Positions 1 to 5,787 of a stretch of DNA of 8,998 bases are shown here, in pieces. The stretch is from Chloroflexota bacterium (GTDB lineage: Bacteria; Chloroflexota; Dehalococcoidia; GIF9; UBA5629). Position 1 is the stretch's first letter. Each line of letters begins with the position of its first letter. The translations under genes were made by a program, and so were the position numbers. The stretch is from the NCBI GenBank assembly GCA_016875975.1, contig VGOF01000045.1:1-8998 (forward strand). Reading direction: 5' to 3'. The notes below the pieces were generated by a model. It saw only the letters and a program-made list of their open reading frames with translations. It did not search any database and had not been told where the DNA came from.

Positions 1-710
1 AAGCGTCGGATATGGTCCTTACCGATGACAATTTCGCTTCCATAGTCGCCTCAGTTGAAGAAGGCCGAATTGTATTCAGCAACATTCGCCGCTCTGTTTT
101 CTACCTGTTAAGCACCAACATGGGCGAGCTTTTTGTCTGGATAGCAAGCATCTTAGCAGGCATCCCCCTTCCAGTGGTAGCTGTTCAAATTCTCTGGATA
201 AACTTAGTCACCGATGGTGTATGCACCATACCTTTAGGTCTGGAACCTAAGCACAGTAATGTCCTTGAAGATCCTCCACGCCATCGAAAAGCCGGAATCG
301 TCTATGCCGGGATGTTGCTCAGAATTGCATTCGTAGCCCTGTTTATGTCAATGGGGACTTTCTGGCTATTCAAATGGGAGCTACCGAAAGTCGGGCTGGA
401 AGAAGCCCGGACTATCGCTTTCTGCATTCTGGTGGCTTTTCAGTGGTTCAACGCCCTGAACGCCCGCTCTGACAACCAGTCCGTTTACAAGCTGGGACTG
501 CTTAGTAATCGATGGTTGATAGGCGGAATAGGAGTAGCTATTCTATTCCAGATGATGGTGGTCTATGTGCCTGTTTTCCAAACGTTGTTCTATACCGTGC
601 CGCTTGGCCTTGAGGACTGGGGAATCATCATCCTGGTTGCAAGCAGCATCCACGTCGCCGAGGAACTGCGCAAGGCGATTGCTCCTCGAATTTTCCGCTG
701 GGGAAAATAG
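1..710 (+). CDS. P2-type cation-transporting ATPase, C-terminal part (5' end outside window)
   Basis: This is the C-terminal third of an ATP-driven cation pump of the inner membrane; reading begins in frame at base 3. The first visible residues (ASDMVLTDDNF) are the end of the P domain, where the hinge motif of P-type ATPases lies. Membrane helices M5-M10 follow. M5 has NMGE (Asn codon at 117, Glu at 126) and M6 has NLVTDG (Asn at 201, Asp at 213), matching the Ca2+ ligands of SERCA site II. In M8 the position of SERCA Glu908 is Gln (codon 441, in FQWFNALN), as in plasma-membrane Ca2+ pumps, which carry one ion. A Ca2+ pump is therefore most likely, with Mn2+ or another cation possible. The catalytic DKTGT and the N domain lie upstream of the window. 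No terminator is seen before the downstream SMR gene, so read-through is plausible. Confidence 0.9.
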   Translation, partial: ASDMVLTDDNFASIVASVEEGRIVFSNIRRSVFYLLSTNMGELFVWIASILAGIPLPVVAVQILWINLVTDGVCTIPLGLEPKHSNVLEDPPRHRKAGIVYAGMLLRIAFVALFMSMGTFWLFKWELPKVGLEEARTIAFCILVAFQWFNALNARSDNQSVYKLGLLSNRWLIGGIGVAILFQMMVVYVPVFQTLFYTVPLGLEDWGIIILVASSIHVAEELRKAIAPRIFRWGK

Positions 711-766
711 AAAGCCCCATAACTGTTGGGTACCTGCCGGACAGTCATTAAAGGAGGCATAATATC

Positions 767-1093
767 ATGGCCTGGTTAATTCTATCTCTGGCTATCCTTC
801 TGGAAATCTGCGGTACCACCTGCATGAAACTATCGCAGGGCTTCACCAGGCTGGTGCCATCCATCTTGATATTCGTCTTCTACGCTCTTTCCTTCGTCTC
901 TTTTACCTTTGCGCTGCGGCGCATAGACCTGAGCTTCGCCTATGCGGTGTGGGCCGGAATAGGCGTGCTGCTCATAGGAGCCATCGGCATTTTCTATTTT
1001 AAGGAACCTGTGTCTGCCCTCAAGATTGCCTCAATGGTGCTGATAGCGGTCGGGGTAGCAGGCTTGTATGGCAGCGACATTCTATTTCGCTAA
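767..1093 (+). CDS. Small multidrug resistance (SMR) family transporter, EmrE-like
   Basis: This 108-residue protein has four membrane helices, the usual size for SMR proteins, which work as antiparallel dimers exchanging cationic compounds for protons across the inner membrane. The essential membrane-embedded Glu is residue 13 (EmrE Glu14). The flanking LEICGTTCMKLSQGFTRL closely resembles the EmrE/Qac pattern rather than the guanidinium-exporter (Gdx/SugE) pattern, which has a Trp-Ala and Lys signature at this place. The helix-3 motif AYAVWAGIG supplies the conserved Trp. A strong ribosome site AAGGAGG at 751-757 precedes the ATG with good spacing. The gene lies 56 bp after the ATPase stop and may share its transcript. 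Its last 12 bp overlap the end of the convergent secreted-protein gene. The family is certain; the substrate (quaternary ammonium or other lipophilic cations) is inferred. Confidence 0.93.
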   Translation: MAWLILSLAILLEICGTTCMKLSQGFTRLVPSILIFVFYALSFVSFTFALRRIDLSFAYAVWAGIGVLLIGAIGIFYFKEPVSALKIASMVLIAVGVAGLYGSDILFR

Positions 1094-1798
1094 TCGCGCG
1101 GAACGGGCGGGGACGCCGCGCCTGCTGGCAATCAACATGCCCACCGCAATACCCAGCGCACCAACGAGCACTCCCACTACTAACACCTGAAGCGGACTCC
1201 AGCCACCTGCTTGTGGAGTTGGAGTCGGATATGGGTAGGGATATGGAGGTTGAGGATAGGCTGGCTGATAGGTAAAACGCGCCACGCGGCTAGCCCAAGC
1301 GCCCGTGGAGAACAGCCACATCTTCCAGGTATGTTGACCCGTTGGTTCTGAGGATTCGGGGTGGAACGGCCCGAAGGTCCAGGAGCCGGCACGGTTCAGG
1401 TGGTACCGATAGATGAGCCAGTGCGGGGAAAACCCGCTGCCAGGTGGATAGTACTCCGCCAGGTAGAAATATCCTGGAGAGCTTACCTGGACTATCAGGT
1501 AAAACGGCTCATCGCCAAACTTGGTTCTAACCTGCCCATCCTCACCAACAAAATAGGCGTTATGTATATAGGGAAGTGCCATCGAGGATGATGGCGGCGG
1601 ATAGTAGGAACTGCTGCACTCAGACTTCACCCCGGCAGGCATCATAGGCTGCCCGCCTTCTTCCGGTGGGTTCCAGGATTGGTCAGGGTCGTTAGGTGGT
1701 TGCGGGTTTTGGGCAAAGGCTGTCCCCGCCAGAATTGCTATCGAGGCCAGTGCTAACATAGCAGCCAGAGCAACCAGTGCAATTCGATGTGTTCTCAT
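1082..1798 (-). CDS. Secreted, C-terminally membrane-anchored protein of unknown function
   Basis: This 238-residue protein is not one I recognise. Residues 1-29 form a classic signal peptide (basic MRTHR, a hydrophobic Ala/Leu core, AFA|Q cleavage). A Pro/Gly/Asp-rich linker covers about 30-70. Residues about 75-178 look like a compact beta-rich domain with many aromatic residues (for example FYLIVQV, GYFYLAEYYPPG and TWKMWLFSTG). It has a loose resemblance to surface or carbohydrate-binding-like sandwiches, including DUF4384-type folds. A Pro/Tyr/Thr stalk (PPYPYPYPTPTP, around 185-195) leads to one membrane helix (about 203-225) and a basic tail (SRRGVPARSARLAK). The implied topology is an outward-facing domain on a stalk with a cytoplasmic basic tail. 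The second ATG was chosen as start because AAGGAGGAG lies just before it. No sortase LPXTG motif is present. Function unknown. Confidence 0.8.
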   Translation of the reverse strand: MRTHRIALVALAAMLALASIAILAGTAFAQNPQPPNDPDQSWNPPEEGGQPMMPAGVKSECSSSYYPPPSSSMALPYIHNAYFVGEDGQVRTKFGDEPFYLIVQVSSPGYFYLAEYYPPGSGFSPHWLIYRYHLNRAGSWTFGPFHPESSEPTGQHTWKMWLFSTGAWASRVARFTYQPAYPQPPYPYPYPTPTPQAGGWSPLQVLVVGVLVGALGIAVGMLIASRRGVPARSARLAK

Positions 1799-1802
1799 CG
1801 GT

Positions 1803-1811
1803 CTCCTCCTT
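1803..1811 (-). promoter_or_regulatory. Ribosome binding site deciding the start of the secreted-protein gene
   Basis: On the minus strand AAGGAGGAG ends 4 nt before the ATG at 1798. An in-frame ATG at 1819 lies upstream of this site, so the reading frame from there would translate through the Shine-Dalgarno sequence. The downstream ATG also puts a clean basic/hydrophobic signal peptide at the very N-terminus, which supports it as the true start. Confidence 0.75.
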
Positions 1812-1849
1812 ACAGGCATTTCTAAGTGAAAGAACGTACAAGTATGGGG

Positions 1850-1887
1850 AATGGTTTAGGATTGAGGCCTCTGTACCAATGGTTTAG
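1850..1887. repeat. Pair of 10-bp direct repeats in the divergent intergenic region
   Basis: AATGGTTTAG occurs at 1850-1859 and again at 1878-1887, 28 bp apart start to start. Both lie between the divergently transcribed secreted-protein gene and the SRP RNA promoter. The second copy ends 13 bp before the SRP RNA -35 box. The repeats could be regulator sites or chance. The rest of the 117-bp gap (1820-1936) shows no open frame and no clear promoter for the minus-strand gene. Confidence 0.35.
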
Positions 1888-1900
1888 CAGCTACAGCATC

Positions 1901-1929
1901 TTGAAAACCAGAGCGCTGCATAGTAGTAT
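1901..1929 (+). promoter_or_regulatory. Sigma70-type promoter of the SRP RNA
   Basis: TTGAAA (1901-1906) and TAGTAT (1924-1929) are separated by exactly 17 bp, and each matches the consensus at five of six bases. The expected start, 7-8 nt after the -10 box, falls at about 1936-1937, the first base of the terminal helix of the SRP RNA. The independent agreement between promoter geometry and RNA end makes this the best-supported promoter in the window. Confidence 0.75.
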
Positions 1930-1936
1930 TGAGCCT

Positions 1937-2207
1937 GGGTCGTGCTAGACGGGGAACTAGCGGTGCCCTGTACCCGAGATCCGCTATAGCGGGGTTGAAT
2001 TCCGATTTAGAGGTTCTTGTCTTTCAGGACTGCCCCAGTCAAGTGGCGTTGAGGGCTGGGTCTTGCGCGGCGGAGGGCTATGAACCCCGTCAGGTCCGGA
2101 AGGAAGCAGCGGTAAGTAGCTTTACTCCGGGTGCCGCAAGGCTACCTGGTCGGAGCTGGCTAACCGGCGTAAGCTGGAGGGCAAAATCGACGGTCGGTGC
2201 ACGACCC
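1937..2207 (+). ncRNA. ffs: Signal recognition particle RNA, bacterial large type (with Alu domain)
   Basis: This RNA is the scaffold of the SRP; it binds Ffh and targets nascent membrane and secreted proteins to FtsY and the Sec translocon. The SRP54/Ffh-binding apical hairpin is unmistakable at about 2091-2110 (CAGGTCCGGAAGGAAGCAGC, GGAA tetraloop with the conserved asymmetric loop). The 5' part (CGTGCTAGACGGGG, CGGTGCCCTGTACC) and the 3' part (AATCGAC, GGTGCACG) match the Alu-domain layout known from Bacillus scRNA. The ends pair perfectly: GGGTCGTGC at 1937-1945 with GCACGACCC at 2199-2207. That gives about 271 nt, close to the Bacillus RNA and far longer than the 114-nt E. coli 4.5S RNA. 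No hairpin plus T-run terminator follows; the next start codon is 29 nt away. Ends are inferred from pairing. Confidence 0.95.
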
Positions 2208-2236
2208 ATTATGAATAAAATGCGGGAGGCTGAACT

Positions 2237-3028
2237 ATGGACTTATATCTAGCTGGCAAAACCGTTATCGTCACCGGCGGAGGTTCTAACATCGGCCGCT
2301 CCATTGTCCTGACTTTCGCCGCCGAAGGGGCAAATATCGTGATTGCTGATATGGACGCAGTTCAGGGCCAGAAAGTGGCCAGAGAAGCGGACGACTTAGG
2401 CGGCAAGGCCATAGCCATCAAAACCGATGTCACTAACCTTGAATCAGTGGCTGACATGGTAAAGAAGTCGCTGGATGAGTTCGGGAAGCTAGATGTCCTG
2501 GTCAATAACGTTGGTGGGACTATAGACCAGCTATTTATGGAAAAACCCAGAGCGGACATGGAAAAAGATGTCAAACTCAATTTCTGGGGCTTCATAAACA
2601 CTACCAGGGCTGTGCTGGACCATATGACCGAGCAAAAATACGGCAAGATTATCAGCATCGGCTCCGACGCCGGCAAGATGGGCGAGTACAGGGAGGCTGT
2701 CTATGCCGGATGCAAAGGCGGCATTATTGCCATGTCCAAATCTCTGGCTCGGGAACTGGGACGATACGGTATAAACGTGAATGTCGTCTGCCCTGGCCTT
2801 ACTGTCCCCGATAGTCCTGAACAAACTGGCGAGCTCAGCATGTGGAAAGGGCCTATGGCCCAGGCATTTACTCCCGAGCTCAGGGAGAAGGCAGCCAGGG
2901 CTTACCCCCTGCGACGTATAGGTAAGCCGGAAGATGTCGCCAGCATGGTTGTCTTCCTGGCATCGGATAGGGCAAGCTTCATAACGGGTCAGACCATCAG
3001 CGTTAGCGGTGGCTACACTATGATGTAA
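2237..3028 (+). CDS. Short-chain dehydrogenase/reductase (classical SDR), NAD-type
   Basis: This 263-residue classical SDR interconverts an alcohol and a ketone (or a C=C bond) on an unidentified substrate, in the cytoplasm. The Rossmann nucleotide motif is TGGGSNIG (13-20), with Asn18 where the middle Gly of TGxxxGxG is usual. Asp38 ends strand 2, which favours NAD(H) over NADP(H). Asp64, NNVG (90-93) and Asn115 are in place. The catalytic set is Ser143, Tyr156 and Lys160, with the normal 13-residue Ser-Tyr spacing. The C-terminus ITGQTISVSGGY is the family's last strand. GGGAGG at 2223-2228 sets the ATG. The neighbour downstream is an amidohydrolase in the same operon. Closest by feel are hydroxyacyl/FabG/BadH-type reductases; I cannot name the substrate. 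Confidence 0.92.
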   Translation: MDLYLAGKTVIVTGGGSNIGRSIVLTFAAEGANIVIADMDAVQGQKVAREADDLGGKAIAIKTDVTNLESVADMVKKSLDEFGKLDVLVNNVGGTIDQLFMEKPRADMEKDVKLNFWGFINTTRAVLDHMTEQKYGKIISIGSDAGKMGEYREAVYAGCKGGIIAMSKSLARELGRYGINVNVVCPGLTVPDSPEQTGELSMWKGPMAQAFTPELREKAARAYPLRRIGKPEDVASMVVFLASDRASFITGQTISVSGGYTMM

Positions 3029-3033
3029 GGAGG
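3026..3033 (+). promoter_or_regulatory. Ribosome binding site overlapping the SDR stop codon
   Basis: TAAGGAGG contains the SDR stop TAA (3026-3028) as its first three bases and sits 9 nt before the amidohydrolase ATG at 3043. A ribosome finishing the SDR lies on the next initiation site, so the two products are probably made by coupled translation from one mRNA. Confidence 0.8.
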
Positions 3034-3042
3034 CTATGTTAA

Positions 3043-3903
3043 ATGAAGGCTATCGATACTCATGTCCATCCCAGCAATGCTGCTTTCGACCGAAAGCGCA
3101 TGTGGGGGCCGGAGGTGACAGAGTACATCTCGAAATACTACGGCGTCGAGTACCAGGTGAAGACAGATGAAGAGATGGCACAGGATTTCAGGGAGCTGGA
3201 CCTGAAGGCTATCCTCATAGGTTGGGACACGGAGAGCGTGACCGGATTTGACACCAGTAACACCAATGATGAAGTGGCCAGGCTAATTAAAAAGTTCCCT
3301 GATGTCTTTATCGGAGGCTGGGCCATGATCGACCCCTGGAAGGGAAAGGCAGCCATAAACGAATTAGAAAGGTGCGTGAAAAAGCTGGGACTGATGGGAT
3401 TGAAATTCCAGGGTGCCCTCCAGGCTTTCTTCCCCAACGACAAGCGCTTCTACCCCCTCTACGAAAAGTGCGTGGAACTGAAGATACCCGTCTCCTTTCA
3501 TACCGGCACCACCGGCGCCGGGGCTGGGATGCCTGGCGGCGGCGGCATACGATTGAAGTACACCCGGCCCATCTACATAGACGATGTGGCAGCAGACTTC
3601 CCTGAGCTGACCATTATTATGATTCACCCTGCCTGGCCCTGGTATGAGGAGCAAATCGCTGTCTTGCTCCACAAAGGCAACGTCTATGCCGACCTCTCCG
3701 GCTGGGCCCCGAAATACTTCCCCGAAGTCATCCGCAGAGAGGTCAACGGACGACTGCAGGATAAGTTCATGTATGGCTCTGACTATCCGGAGATCCCCCC
3801 AAAACGCTGGCTCCAGGAATTTGAAGGCGGCGGCTATAAGCCAGAGGTCATTGAGAAAGTGCTGTACAAGAACGCCCAGCGGATTCTTAAGCTGAAGATT
3901 TGA
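3043..3903 (+). CDS. Amidohydrolase family 2 (TIM-barrel metal-dependent hydrolase or decarboxylase)
   Basis: This 286-residue TIM-barrel enzyme belongs to the amidohydrolase-2 group, which includes ACMS decarboxylase, gamma-resorcylate decarboxylase and 4-oxalomesaconate-type enzymes. Metal and active-site residues are all visible: DTHVH with His7 and His9 on strand 1, His153 in FHTGTTG, His195 in IHPAWPW and Asp247 in GSDYPE. A Gly-rich loop (GAGAGMPGGGG, 158-168) follows His153 and probably shapes the substrate pocket. The length is normal and there is no signal peptide, so it is cytoplasmic. Context suggests one catabolic step next to the SDR, perhaps decarboxylation or hydrolysis of a cyclic or aromatic acid. 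That is inference, because the family covers both hydrolases and decarboxylases. Confidence 0.88.
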   Translation: MKAIDTHVHPSNAAFDRKRMWGPEVTEYISKYYGVEYQVKTDEEMAQDFRELDLKAILIGWDTESVTGFDTSNTNDEVARLIKKFPDVFIGGWAMIDPWKGKAAINELERCVKKLGLMGLKFQGALQAFFPNDKRFYPLYEKCVELKIPVSFHTGTTGAGAGMPGGGGIRLKYTRPIYIDDVAADFPELTIIMIHPAWPWYEEQIAVLLHKGNVYADLSGWAPKYFPEVIRREVNGRLQDKFMYGSDYPEIPPKRWLQEFEGGGYKPEVIEKVLYKNAQRILKLKI

Positions 3904-3911
3904 TAGCGTGT

Positions 3912-4003
3912 TGTCATTCTGAGAAAGCGGAGCGACCGAAGAATCTCACCGGACTAGACTCACCAAGGCCTGTGAGACCCTTCGCTATCGCTCAGGGGGA
4001 CAG
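3912..4003. repeat. Imperfect inverted repeat (REP/MITE-like intergenic palindrome)
   Basis: The left arm (3912-3949) runs from TGTCATTCTGAG to GAAGAATCTCAC. The right arm (3972-4003) runs from GTGAGACCCTTCGCT to CGCTCAGGGGGACAGA. Paired blocks are TGTC/GACA, CTGAG/CTCAG, AGCG/CGCT, GAAG/CTTC and TCTCAC/GTGAGA, around a 22-nt loop. The left arm is about 6 nt longer because of extra AGCG-like bases. There is no T-run, so it is not a standard terminator, although a hairpin at the 3' end of the SDR-amidohydrolase mRNA could stabilise it. From recall, similar TGTCATTCTGAGCGAAGCGAAGAATCTC palindromes are scattered through many environmental bacterial genomes. Confidence 0.75.
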
Positions 4004-4045
4004 AATGGATACTCAGGGGGACAGAAGGGATACTTAGGGTGATAG
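3991..4045. repeat. 21-bp tandem repeat growing from the right arm of the palindrome
   Basis: CTCAGGGGGACAGAATGGAT plus one A (3991-4011) is followed directly by a copy differing at one base (4012-4032) and by a degenerate partial copy CTTAGGGTGATAG (4033-4045). The first 13 bases of unit 1 are the tip of the inverted-repeat right arm, so that tip was duplicated. The tract ends 21 bp before the rsmA start. Confidence 0.85.
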
Positions 4046-4066
4046 TTTATTGCCAAGGGCTATCAG

Positions 4067-4933
4067 GTGCCTACGAAAAGCATTGATTCTTCATCGCAAG
4101 TCAAACGTCTGCTGCGCCAGGCTGGTCTCAAGGCAAAAAAACGGCTGGGACAGCACTTCCTTGTTGACAGGTCCGTTTTGGGCAAAATCATCCATGCTGC
4201 TGAGCTTTCACCACAAGACACGGTGGTTGAAGTTGGCCCGGGGCTTGGTGTGCTGACATCCGCTCTGGCACAAAAAACTGGAAAGGTAATTGCGGTGGAA
4301 CTTGATGCTGAGCTGGCTGAGCGTTTGAAAGAAAGGATGCTATCTCAGCCAAATGTCCAGGTGGTCAATGCTGATATACTAAAAGTCGATTTGCCCCATC
4401 TCATAGGGCCAGATACTTGCTACAAGGTTGTTGCCAACTTGCCCTACTATATCACCTCTCCTATCCTGCGCTATTTCATGGAAAACCAGATGAAGCCTTC
4501 GCTGATGGTGGTCATGGTGCAGAAAGAAGTGGCCGAGTCCATAGTGGCCCGCTCCGGGAAGATGTCTCTGCTAGCAGTGAGCCTACATGTTTATAGCAGG
4601 CCTATAGTCGTCGCCAGGGTGCCGGCGAGAAGCTTCTACCCCCAGCCTAAGGTGGACTCTGCCGTAGTACGTTTCGACATCCTGCCAGAGCCTGCAATCA
4701 AAGTGGCTGACATGGACGGCTTCTTCGATGTAGTCAGGCGTGGTTTCAGCGCACCTCGAAAACAGCTACGCAACTCGCTGGCGAATGGATACGGCGTGAA
4801 ACCTGCCAAGATTGACCCGTTGTTAGAACACGCAAGGATAGAACCTCAGCGCAGGGCAGAGACGCTCAGCCTCGAAGAGTGGGGCAGGTTATACAAGTCA
4901 GTAGCAGCCGAAGAGGACATGGGCAAATGCTGA
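4067..4933 (+). CDS. rsmA: 16S rRNA (adenine1518/1519-N6)-dimethyltransferase RsmA (KsgA)
   Basis: RsmA dimethylates two adjacent adenines in the 3'-terminal helix 45 loop of 16S rRNA, using SAM, late in small-subunit assembly; its loss gives kasugamycin resistance. The 288-residue length is normal. Visible motifs are LGQHFLVD (27-34), SAM-binding EVGPGLG (55-61), the acidic end of strand 2 (Glu78, Asp80), Asp103 of NADIL, catalytic NLPYY (124-128), FYPQPKVDS (190-198) and RKQLRN (231-236). The start is GTG, with AAGGG at 4055-4059 about 7 nt upstream; the frame is closed by TAG at 4043, so no much longer start exists. A weak promoter-like pair lies in the upstream tandem repeat. The last 7 bp overlap ispE, implying coupled translation. 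Confidence 0.96.
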   Translation: MPTKSIDSSSQVKRLLRQAGLKAKKRLGQHFLVDRSVLGKIIHAAELSPQDTVVEVGPGLGVLTSALAQKTGKVIAVELDAELAERLKERMLSQPNVQVVNADILKVDLPHLIGPDTCYKVVANLPYYITSPILRYFMENQMKPSLMVVMVQKEVAESIVARSGKMSLLAVSLHVYSRPIVVARVPARSFYPQPKVDSAVVRFDILPEPAIKVADMDGFFDVVRRGFSAPRKQLRNSLANGYGVKPAKIDPLLEHARIEPQRRAETLSLEEWGRLYKSVAAEEDMGKC

Positions 4934-5787
4934 GTCTTCTGGCACCGGCCAAAATAAACCTGGTGCTCGAAGTGCTAGGCAAGCGGAACGACGGCTATCA
5001 CGAAATACGAAGCCTGATGCAAACTGTCAGCTTGTGCGACGTGTTGTCTTTCAAATTAGCTGAAGGCGTTTCACTGGAATGCGACCAGCCCAGCCTACAG
5101 AACAAGGACAACCTGGTACTTCGCGCGGCTGAGTTGCTGCGGGAGGCTTGTGCCTGCAGTAAGGGAGTGAACATCAAACTGGAGAAACGAATCCCCCACG
5201 GTTCCGGCCTGGGCGGCGGCAGCAGCGATGCCGCAGTCACTTTATTGGCTCTCAACAAACTCTGGGCATTAGAGCTTAGTCTATCGGAGTTAGTTGCCCT
5301 CGGGATAAGGCTTGGCTCTGATGTCCCCTTTTTCTTTCATCGGGGCACTGCGCTGGTGGAAGGTAGAGGAGAAAGGGTGACGCCTGTATCTCAGTCCCTG
5401 CCACAATGGTTTGTCTTGCTCATCCCACCATTACCACGCCCCCCCCAGAAAACTAAGCAACTCTACTCCAGACTGAACAAGAGCCACTACACTAATGGCA
5501 GCCAGACGGCAAGGGCATTGGAAGCCCTGCCCGGCACCGGCCAGTTGCCCTCCTCCTTGCTATACAACGTCTTTGATGCCATAGCTCTTGAAGCTTTCCC
5601 CGGCCTGGAGGAATACTGGGGAATACTTGAGAGGATTGGTGCCACAAATATACACTTAGCCGGTTCAGGGCCGACTCTGTTCGCTGCGACGGCTATCGAG
5701 GCCAGGGCTGAGAAATGGCATCAACAGCTTCAAGAGCAAGGGCTTGAAAGCTACTGCATATCTACTTTAGACTCCCAGGTGGCATAG
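4927..5787 (+). CDS. ispE: 4-diphosphocytidyl-2-C-methyl-D-erythritol kinase (IspE)
   Basis: IspE phosphorylates the 2-hydroxyl of CDP-methylerythritol with ATP, the fourth step of the MEP isoprenoid pathway, in the cytoplasm. The 286-residue protein is a GHMP kinase: Lys9 in PAKINL, the phosphate-binding loop PHGSGLGGGSSDAA (90-103), catalytic Asp132 in GSDVPFF, and the C-terminal motif LAGSGPTLF (244-252). The ATG at 4927 was chosen because it puts PAKINL at the usual distance from the N-terminus, overlaps the rsmA stop (ATGCTGA) and has GAGG about 10 nt upstream. An earlier in-frame ATG at 4879 would add 16 residues absent from the family. A run of eight C (5439-5446) encodes part of PRPPQ; family features are intact on both sides, so the frame is true. 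Confidence 0.96.
   Translation: MLSLLAPAKINLVLEVLGKRNDGYHEIRSLMQTVSLCDVLSFKLAEGVSLECDQPSLQNKDNLVLRAAELLREACACSKGVNIKLEKRIPHGSGLGGGSSDAAVTLLALNKLWALELSLSELVALGIRLGSDVPFFFHRGTALVEGRGERVTPVSQSLPQWFVLLIPPLPRPPQKTKQLYSRLNKSHYTNGSQTARALEALPGTGQLPSSLLYNVFDAIALEAFPGLEEYWGILERIGATNIHLAGSGPTLFAATAIEARAEKWHQQLQEQGLESYCISTLDSQVA

Noticed and set aside
1799..1819. Upstream in-frame ATG for the secreted-protein gene
   Set aside because: The strong AAGGAGGAG site lies between the two ATGs and serves the downstream one, which also gives a cleaner signal peptide.
2187..2215. Possible promoter TCGACG-N17-TATGAA at the end of the SRP RNA, for the SDR operon
   Set aside because: Each box matches at only four of six bases, and the -35-like part is sequence already conserved for SRP RNA structure.
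1929..2252. 107-codon open frame on the plus strand
   Set aside because: It lies across the SRP RNA, whose conserved hairpin and terminal pairing explain the sequence. There is no ribosome site and the translation looks like no protein family.
3912..4003. Rho-independent terminator after the amidohydrolase
   Set aside because: The arms pair into a long imperfect hairpin but no T-run follows, and the loop is 22 nt.
4018..4046. Possible rsmA promoter GGGACA-N17-GATAGT
   Set aside because: Four of six matches per box, and the bases derive from the tandem repeat. Too weak to list as a feature, though noted in a finding.
4879..4926. Upstream ATG extending ispE by 16 residues
   Set aside because: It lies deep in rsmA, and the extra residues are not part of IspE. 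The ATG at 4927 has a ribosome site and the usual stop/start overlap.
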